Assembly (NCBI GenBank): GCA_012838205.1
Contig: DUPR01000037.1
Location: 1-23,227 of the forward strand
DNA from: Methanobacterium sp.
GTDB taxonomy: Archaea; Methanobacteriota; Methanobacteria; Methanobacteriales; Methanobacteriaceae
Reading direction: 5' to 3'
Length of the DNA stretch: 23,227 nucleotides
The notes under the pieces are model-generated. The model saw only the letters and a list, made by a program, of their open reading frames with translations. It did not search any database and had not been told where the DNA came from. The position numbers were made by a program, and so were the translations under genes. Shown here piece by piece: positions 18,793 through 23,227 of this stretch. The first letter of the stretch is position 1. Each line of letters starts with the position of its first letter.

Positions 18793-19758
18793 TCAAAGTC
18801 GTGGTTCGTTGTCTAAATCAACTTCACTATCTTCAAAATGTAGTTTCTTTTTTTTCACCCATACAAATCCATGATCTGGTGTGATTACAGCCACGTTTAT
18901 AGGGCCACCCACTCCAGGCATGTCACCCGGGTCGGCATTAATACCATCGCTGAATCGTTGTATGGCGCTGGTGGTTTGTATCATTAAAGTGGCAAAGTCA
19001 ATGGCATCTTGTAAGCTCATAGTCCCCCATTGGATGGCATATTCCAGCCCCCTTAACTGGGCTTGTATTTCTTGTTCGTTACGTTTTTGAATTGCTTCTT
19101 TCACAAATTCAATATTTTGAATTCGACCATCAAAACCTAAAACAATCCGGGCAGCAACATCCCCCTGGCCGATCCATGAACTCCCGTATTCCATGTTTGG
19201 TTTTTTACCGTCCCTGAGCTTCTGTACTGGGCCGGGTATGGTCACACTGTAAACTTTATGTGTTCCGTCTTGATTATAACCTGCCACTAAAAGTTCTATA
19301 GGGTCTGGTCTGGCGATTCCATTTTCAATAGTTCCCTGGGGTGTTCGAAAACTGAATTTCAGTAAAGGGCCTTCATCTTCCATTTGTAACATTGTACAGC
19401 CCTTAGACTTCAGATCATTCTGAATATTGAACTTAATTTGTTCTAATTGTTCCTTCCATTGGTATTTTTGGCTGAAGACGTGATTTAACTTTCGTGCAAC
19501 GTCTTTCACTTCCATATTTTTAACTTTGGAATCCCGTCGGAACTCTTCAATGTACTGGCTCACATTTTTCTGCACACTCCCCTCTGGGAGGAAGGCCAGT
19601 CCGGTAATGCCCACACCAATCCTTCGGTTAATTTCGAATATTTTTATGGCATTTTCACTACCTATCCGGGCCATGCCTTTCATATTACGATAACTCTGTC
19701 TGCTGTCAGCAGCAAGGACTATTCCTTCAGGGGTGGTGGTGTTTATGACCAAAGACAT
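18793..19758 (-). CDS. Proteasome-like Ntn hydrolase with predicted Ser1 nucleophile
   Basis: This 321-residue protein has a proteasome beta-subunit core. It opens MSLVINTTTPEGIVLAADSR. Aligned to a mature beta subunit after loss of the initiator Met, Ser falls at position 1, Asp at 17 and Arg at 19, exactly the canonical spacing. The Lys33 equivalent is in NAIKIFEIN. Further matches are VAGYNQDGTHKVYSVT, WIGQGDVAARIVLG (the GSG..A region), SLQDAIDFATLMI and PINVAVITPDHG. At about 110 residues longer than 20S beta subunits, it has an insertion around residues 95-150 and a charged C-terminal tail. An in-frame stop seven codons upstream, with no start codon between, fixes the N-terminus, so there is no propeptide. 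It does not look like the true 20S beta subunit, which starts with Thr. Function unknown: a peptidase, amidase or ligase is possible. Confidence 0.82.
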   Translation of the reverse strand: MSLVINTTTPEGIVLAADSRQSYRNMKGMARIGSENAIKIFEINRRIGVGITGLAFLPEGSVQKNVSQYIEEFRRDSKVKNMEVKDVARKLNHVFSQKYQWKEQLEQIKFNIQNDLKSKGCTMLQMEDEGPLLKFSFRTPQGTIENGIARPDPIELLVAGYNQDGTHKVYSVTIPGPVQKLRDGKKPNMEYGSSWIGQGDVAARIVLGFDGRIQNIEFVKEAIQKRNEQEIQAQLRGLEYAIQWGTMSLQDAIDFATLMIQTTSAIQRFSDGINADPGDMPGVGGPINVAVITPDHGFVWVKKKKLHFEDSEVDLDNEPRL

Positions 19759-19923
19759 GCATATCCATCTCGTTTAATTTATACATTTTTATTTTTTCCG
19801 GGAACAAATATAATTTCTTGCTTATCTGGTTTAAATATCCCATAATACTGCTTATCACACTATTAATGTAAATCAACCTTTTCATGGTTTTTTCACGTAA
19901 TTTTCACAAATAGGCTGTTAGAA

Positions 19924-20038
19924 ATTCCTTTTTTATTTACTGTTTTTTACAGTTTTCATGTTAAATTTTTGATAAATATGCATAAATTCTGTAAATTTGT
20001 AGGGCCTTCCCTAATGATGTGAGGTATAAAAAAGGAAT
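19924..20038. repeat. 13-bp inverted repeat flanking an intergenic segment
   Basis: ATTCCTTTTTTAT at 19924-19936 is the perfect reverse complement of ATAAAAAAGGAAT at 20026-20038, with 89 nt between. Inside lies a small hairpin, TAGGG-CCTT-CCCTA, at about 20000-20013. The right arm ends one base before the end of the DUF5518-like gene, where on the minus strand it reads as a T-run terminator. The rest of this 281-nt gap holds nothing else I recognise. Confidence 0.4.
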
Positions 20039-20039
20039 T

Positions 20040-20435
20040 CTAGGAAGAGTCTTGTTCCTTCAAATTTTCCAATTTTTCGGTTTGTATTAAAGACCCTAAA
20101 ACTCCCCCTACTGTGCTTATAACGATTTGAATTATTATATTGACAATATAGAATAGGAAAAGCATAGTGAAGTAATGACCATACCCTTGAAGGAACATCA
20201 TGGATATTAAGACTGCATTGACCAGTATGCTGGAGATTAATCCTAATATTGCACCGTTTATAGCTCCAGTTTTCATGTTATTATTTACCATGAATCCGAC
20301 TACGATTCCTGCAAATAAAAATGAGGGTAATAGGAAACTCACACCACTAATCACATCTCCAATGACATACATTGCTAATATGATACAAATACCAATTATT
20401 AGGGGGTTACGCTTGATAATTTCTGTATTCATCAT
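20040..20435 (-). CDS. DUF5518-like small integral membrane protein
   Basis: This is a 131-residue membrane protein with about four transmembrane helices: roughly 11-30, 35-52, 58-82 and 88-115. A glycine-rich hairpin, LFAGIVVGFMVNNNMKTGAINGAILGLI, resembles the DUF5518 family common in methanogens (small glycine-rich membrane proteins of unknown role). The C-terminus is short and charged. A GGAG site lies five bases before the ATG at 20435, and a second ATG follows immediately. It stands alone on the minus strand, separated from the Ntn hydrolase gene by 281 nt containing an inverted repeat. The family call is from memory of the pattern and is moderately sure. Confidence 0.65.
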   Translation of the reverse strand: MMNTEIIKRNPLIIGICIILAMYVIGDVISGVSFLLPSFLFAGIVVGFMVNNNMKTGAINGAILGLISSILVNAVLISMMFLQGYGHYFTMLFLFYIVNIIIQIVISTVGGVLGSLIQTEKLENLKEQDSS

Positions 20436-20776
20436 TTTTTTCTCCTTTTTTTATTATATTTAAAATAATTCCCAAAACCTCAACAAAATGATAATTTTCT
20501 TGTCATAAATTGAGGGTTATTTCATGAAATATATCCTATTTTTTCAGATTTTCATCTATGTTACTATTTATGAACTAATATTTAAATAATTATGCCAAAT
20601 TCGTTTCACTCATGCCTAAATCATGTTTAAGATAAACAATAGAACTAATTATAGTATTTTTTGATGTTGTCCATTTAGTTGGTAGCAAATTCTGTATTAT
20701 TTTTTTATAACTATAAGTGATTTTTTTTTATTGTGATATTAAATCTTAATTTTCAATTTTGAAGTATTAAAATTAA
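20436..20776. other. Intergenic region of 341 nt before the C39 remnant
   Basis: Very AT-rich DNA with several homopolymer runs. I looked here in all forward frames for the missing N-terminal half of the C39 peptidase (a Cys-Gly-Pro-Ala type active site) and did not find it. There is no recognisable RNA gene. Promoters for the leftward DUF5518-like gene and the rightward remnant should lie here. Confidence 0.35.
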
Positions 20777-21028
20777 TATAAGGGTGAGACCAGATTAATA
20801 ACGATTGATCAGCTGCAACCCAACTATTTGGTAGTTTTAAATATAAGTGGAACTAAACACTTTGAACTCATTCGCAACATCACCAACACCACAGTTTACT
20901 TGTCCGATCCTAACCTTGGGAACATTGAAATGAGTCGAAATAAATTTAACGAACTTTATATTGGAGTTGCTTTAATAATAAATGGACAGGCACCAGCTAA
21001 CGCCACAATACTAAATGATGATGAATGA
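20777..21028 (+). pseudogene. C39-like cysteine peptidase, C-terminal half only
   Basis: The frame open from 20777 (after a TAA at 20774) reads through LITIDQLQPNYLVVLNISGTKHFELI and VYLSDPNLGNIEMSRNKF to a TGA at 21026-21028. This matches the second half of a C39-family peptidase domain: the catalytic His in GTKHFELI and the catalytic Asp in LSDPNLGN, followed by the usual S..KF.E.Y.G.AL. The first half, with the catalytic Cys, is missing. A GGTGA at 20783-20787 is well placed, but no ATG, GTG or TTG follows in frame until TTG at 20828, which lies inside the conserved part. It is most likely a 5'-truncated gene. The stop overlaps the next gene's ATG by four bases. Alternatively the two are one protein split by a frameshift. 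Confidence 0.6.
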
Positions 21029-21576
21029 GGAACATCAAGGGGAGCTGGCATTGGGTACAAGACAGACATGAATATTGGGTACCTGGAAGATATGTGTTAG
21101 TTGGTTGGAGAAAAGTGACTCAAAGTTATACTACTTATATACCTTGGGTTAAGTGGGTTCCTACAAAAGTGTTGCGTTGGGGTGGACTCATTATTTCTAT
21201 CCCCGGTCATCCAGAATTCTATTTAAAGAAGGTCATAGTGAGTAGGACGTACACTAAGCCAATATGGAAATACATTCCCGGCCATAAAGCTTATTATTAC
21301 ACACCTAGATTAGTTCGAGATAAACCAATTGGGGAGGTGCCTCCAAACTCCCACCTTAATACTCCAAAACTTGTTAGGACTATTGTTGGTGCTGGTTTGT
21401 TATCTTTCGGTATTCTTAGTGTGTATGTGGCAGGATCGGCTTATCTTGCTGGAGGAAGTGGAGTTAGTATAACCGGATCAGTTTTAGCAGATACTGGAAT
21501 CGGAACTTTCGCATCGACGCTGTCCAGTGCGATGTTCTTCAATGATCCTGAACCTTGGTGGTTACCTAATGAGTAA
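21025..21576 (+). CDS. Trp/Tyr/Pro-rich repeat protein with Gly-rich hydrophobic tail
   Basis: This 183-residue protein is of unrecognised family. Residues 1-110 are extraordinarily rich in Trp, Tyr, Pro and basic residues, with four related units: EYWVPGRY (17-24), VKWVPTKV (42-49), SIPGHPEF (58-65) and KYIPGHKAY (82-90). This resembles the WxPGxY/W-type aromatic repeats of surface proteins. Residues about 117-141 are a transmembrane-like helix, and the rest is Gly/Ser/Ala-rich, ending EPWWLPNE. The ATG overlaps the stop of the C39 remnant (ATGA), so it is either translationally coupled to it or was once the C-terminal part of the same protein. A decayed relative lies at the right edge. A cell-surface role is possible but is inference only. 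Confidence 0.6.
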   Translation: MRNIKGSWHWVQDRHEYWVPGRYVLVGWRKVTQSYTTYIPWVKWVPTKVLRWGGLIISIPGHPEFYLKKVIVSRTYTKPIWKYIPGHKAYYYTPRLVRDKPIGEVPPNSHLNTPKLVRTIVGAGLLSFGILSVYVAGSAYLAGGSGVSITGSVLADTGIGTFASTLSSAMFFNDPEPWWLPNE

Positions 21577-21756
21577 AATATAAAGACTAATTTGACAAAT
21601 GTATTTTTTAATAATTTTTTTATTAAAAAAACTGTCACTAGTAAACCATAATGTATTAATTAGACAAATAGGCTAACATCAATAATGCCGATATTTTTCT
21701 CTACAGTTAAATTTAAAAGGTTAATTAATATTGAAACTGAAAATGGGGTTCAGAAA

Positions 21757-21933
21757 ATGGGAAATTACAATTTAAATAATTTAATGTGGGGGATAATAAT
21801 AATATTTTCTGCATTATGGACTTCAATTGTTATAAAAAGATATGAAATAGAAATTTGCAGATTTTGGTTTTTTATTCCCGTTTTTTTAGTTTTAGCTGGT
21901 ATATATTACATTATAACTTCCATTATTTCTTAA
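21757..21933 (+). CDS. Very small two-helix membrane protein
   Basis: This 58-residue candidate has two strongly hydrophobic segments (about residues 8-27, LMWGIIIIFSALWTSIVI, and 36-57, FWFFIPVFLVLAGIYYI) linked by a short charged loop, KRYEIEICR. The open frame extends upstream to an ATG at 21685, but the added 24 residues are basic and do not look like part of a membrane protein. A GGGG eight bases before 21757 supports the shorter start. No family is recognised. It lies between the aromatic-rich gene and a decayed transposase, in a degraded region, so it may be accessory or itself a remnant. Confidence 0.45.
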   Translation: MGNYNLNNLMWGIIIIFSALWTSIVIKRYEIEICRFWFFIPVFLVLAGIYYIITSIIS

Positions 21934-22064
21934 ATTATTCAAGAATAGAAGTTGGTTCTTAATTGAGAATATTGCATTTCTCTGTGAGAAAAGGAATGAT
22001 CGAAAAAAATCAAGAGAATTTCTTTTTACTTCATTTTTATTATTTGTTTAGGGTCTTAGATTTT

Positions 22065-22964
22065 TCATGTTTCTGAAAGCTTTTGTAGGGCTGTTTTGGA
22101 GTTGTAACCGAGTGTTGTGATAAGTCCTGCTAAAAATACAATTGATATGGTTGATTTTTCAGCTGATTTTGGTGTATATTTGTGTATTTTTTTTAAGTTT
22201 AGTCCTGATTTGCATAATTTGAAGAAATCCTCTATTTTTCCATGTATGGGATTGTATCGTTTCCTATTTTGTATTTTTTGGATTAATATCTTAGTTAATG
22301 TTTTGTATAGTTTTTTAGCTTAGATTCCAGTCTTTTTATCTTTAAAAACCTTTAGGGGGTAGGTTAATTTGTCTTTGAGTTTTTGTAGTTTGAATTGTTC
22401 TTTTGGGAAAATTAAAGGAACGATTTTGTATTTGGAAATTCCGATTTGATAGTTTTTGTATTTGTAATATCTTCTGTCAAATATTATGGTGTCTTTCCCT
22501 GATTATTCGCCTTTTGCGGAGGTTTTCCATTATTTCTGTGAATATTTTGGTGTCGTGCGGCGCTCCAGAGTGGATTAAAATAGCAACAGTCATTGCAAAT
22601 TCGTGTTCTCTGACTATGGTGGCTTTAAATCCTATGAAATCCGTAGGAGGATGCGTAGCTCCATTTTAGATTTCGTTTTCGAGGTATTCTTTAGATCTAT
22701 GTTCACGTTTAGTATTGTAATCTAAATCCAGAGGAGTGGCATCAAAATAAATGTTCGGGGTTCACGTCTTTTAATTGGTTTAGTTTGCATTAATGTGCTG
22801 TTTGTAATTTTAGCATACGTTTCTGGTTTAAATCGTGAGATGAATTCTGAAATTTGAAGTGCACTGGGCACTTCATTGATTTGGAAGAATTTCTGCAACC
22901 TTTTATCTCTGTTAAGCTCAGAAACTACAAATTCAATGTTTGTATTGAAAAAAATAGCACACAC
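22065..22964 (-). pseudogene. Decayed DDE transposase (IS4/IS5-like)
   Basis: Reading leftward from 22964, a transposase can be pieced together across two frameshifts and two stop codons. The pieces are LNRDKRLQKFFQINEVPSAL; a frameshift near 22744-22770; IYFDATPLDLDYNTKREH; a TAA at 22668-22666; GATHPPTDFIGFKATIV; a frameshift near 22500; TIIFDRRYYKYKNYQIGIS; a TAA at 22322-22320; and NPIHGKIEDFFKLCKSGLNL, ending at TGA 22067-22065. The three acidic catalytic residues are identifiable: Asp in FDATPLD, Asp in IIFDRRYY and Glu in GKIEDFF. It cannot be functional. The N-terminus is also cut off where homology to the aromatic-rich gene begins, and I could not find terminal inverted repeats. Confidence 0.75.
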
Positions 22965-23227
22965 TTACTGGATACCAAGTTATTATAAGATAAGTTATAG
23001 ATGGGTGAGTTTCAGTTTCTCCGTACCATATGTTTACTTTAAATGGGTGCCAAGCTACAAGATGTTGGTTGGTTACGTATACCTGGTCACTATGAACCCC
23101 GGATAGGTTGGAAACGTATATATACTGGATTTTGGTTACCTGTAATAAAATATGTGAAACCACGCAAAGTTACATATTACACTTATGAACCTGTGATACC
23201 TGTAACTGTTAAAATCAAGCCAGATAG
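22960..23227 (+). pseudogene. Truncated, frameshifted relative of the aromatic-rich gene
   Basis: From 22960 one frame reads HTYWIPSYYKISYRW through YFKWVPSYK and then meets a stop at 23104-23106. A second frame, open from 23043 to the window end, continues the similarity with GWLRIPGHYEPRIGW, IKYVKPRKVTYYTYEP and VTVKIKPD. Joined, they match the gene at 21025-21576 in order: TYWIPSYY with EYWVPGRY, FKWVPS with VKWVPT, RIPGHYE with SIPGHPE, and IKYVKPRKVTYY with WKYIPGHKAYYY. The switch needs a one-base deletion near 23062-23073. The 5' end is lost against the transposase remnant, and the 3' end is outside the window, so whether the rest is intact is unknown. Confidence 0.6.

Noticed and set aside
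18793..19758. Identification of the Ntn hydrolase as the 20S proteasome beta subunit or as connectase (DUF2121).
   Set aside because: No Thr1 and no propeptide, about 110 residues longer than a beta subunit, and the N-terminal LAADSR pattern is unlike what I recall of DUF2121. Assigned only to the superfamily.
18778..19758. Use of Thr7 (TTTPEG) as the nucleophile exposed by processing.
   Set aside because: The distance from Thr7 to the conserved Asp is too short by six residues, and only Ser2 gives the canonical spacing of 16.
20436..20776. Missing N-terminal half of the C39 peptidase hidden by frameshifts.
   Set aside because: No Cys-Gly-Pro-like active site or other C39 N-terminal pattern found in the forward frames.
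22876..23106. Continuous 76-codon plus-strand frame starting inside the transposase remnant.
   Set aside because: Its first 28 codons are antisense to transposase sequence. Only the part from 22960 resembles the aromatic family, so it is treated as a chance fusion frame across a junction.

Overview
The window looks like a chromosomal segment of a methanogenic archaeon, most probably a Methanobacterium or close relative in Methanobacteriales. The evidence is AT-rich DNA, archaeal ribosome-binding sites of the GGTGA/GGAGG type, T-tract ends of genes, and archaeal marker genes: the small subunit of DNA polymerase D, an UPF0147 tail, an archaeal Ogg-type glycosylase and the anaerobic cobalamin methylase CbiH. 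The species assignment is inference from gene content.

Positions 1-7.9 kb hold mostly core metabolism. In order they are the 3' end of an UPF0147 gene, a class II aldolase (fucA), DNA polymerase D small subunit (polB), two uncharacterised small genes, cbiH fused to a cysteine-rich domain, a DUF488 gene, and dapF and lysA overlapping by 4 nt. argD follows at 8.0-9.2 kb. dapF and lysA make the last two steps of lysine synthesis and argD supplies an ornithine-pathway aminotransferase. Lysine is also a cross-link amino acid of pseudomurein in this order.

Positions 9.4-20.4 kb mix housekeeping and poorly known genes: a small membrane protein made of two repeated halves, a cyclophilin, a Cys-motif plus GAF sensor divergent from a CrtC/AttH-like lipocalin protein, Ogg, a MacB-type ABC pair, a SulP anion transporter with a STAS domain, a proteasome-like Ntn hydrolase, and a DUF5518-like membrane protein.

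Positions 20.4-23.2 kb are accessory and decayed. They hold the C-terminal half of a C39-type cysteine peptidase overlapping a gene for a Trp/Tyr/Pro-rich protein with a glycine-rich hydrophobic tail, then a tiny membrane protein, a decayed DDE transposase, and a truncated, frameshifted relative of the aromatic-rich gene running off the right edge.

The two most interesting items are the proteasome-like hydrolase, whose nucleophile by alignment would be Ser1 rather than Thr1, and the aromatic-rich protein family associated with a headless C39 peptidase. No tRNA, rRNA or CRISPR array was recognised.
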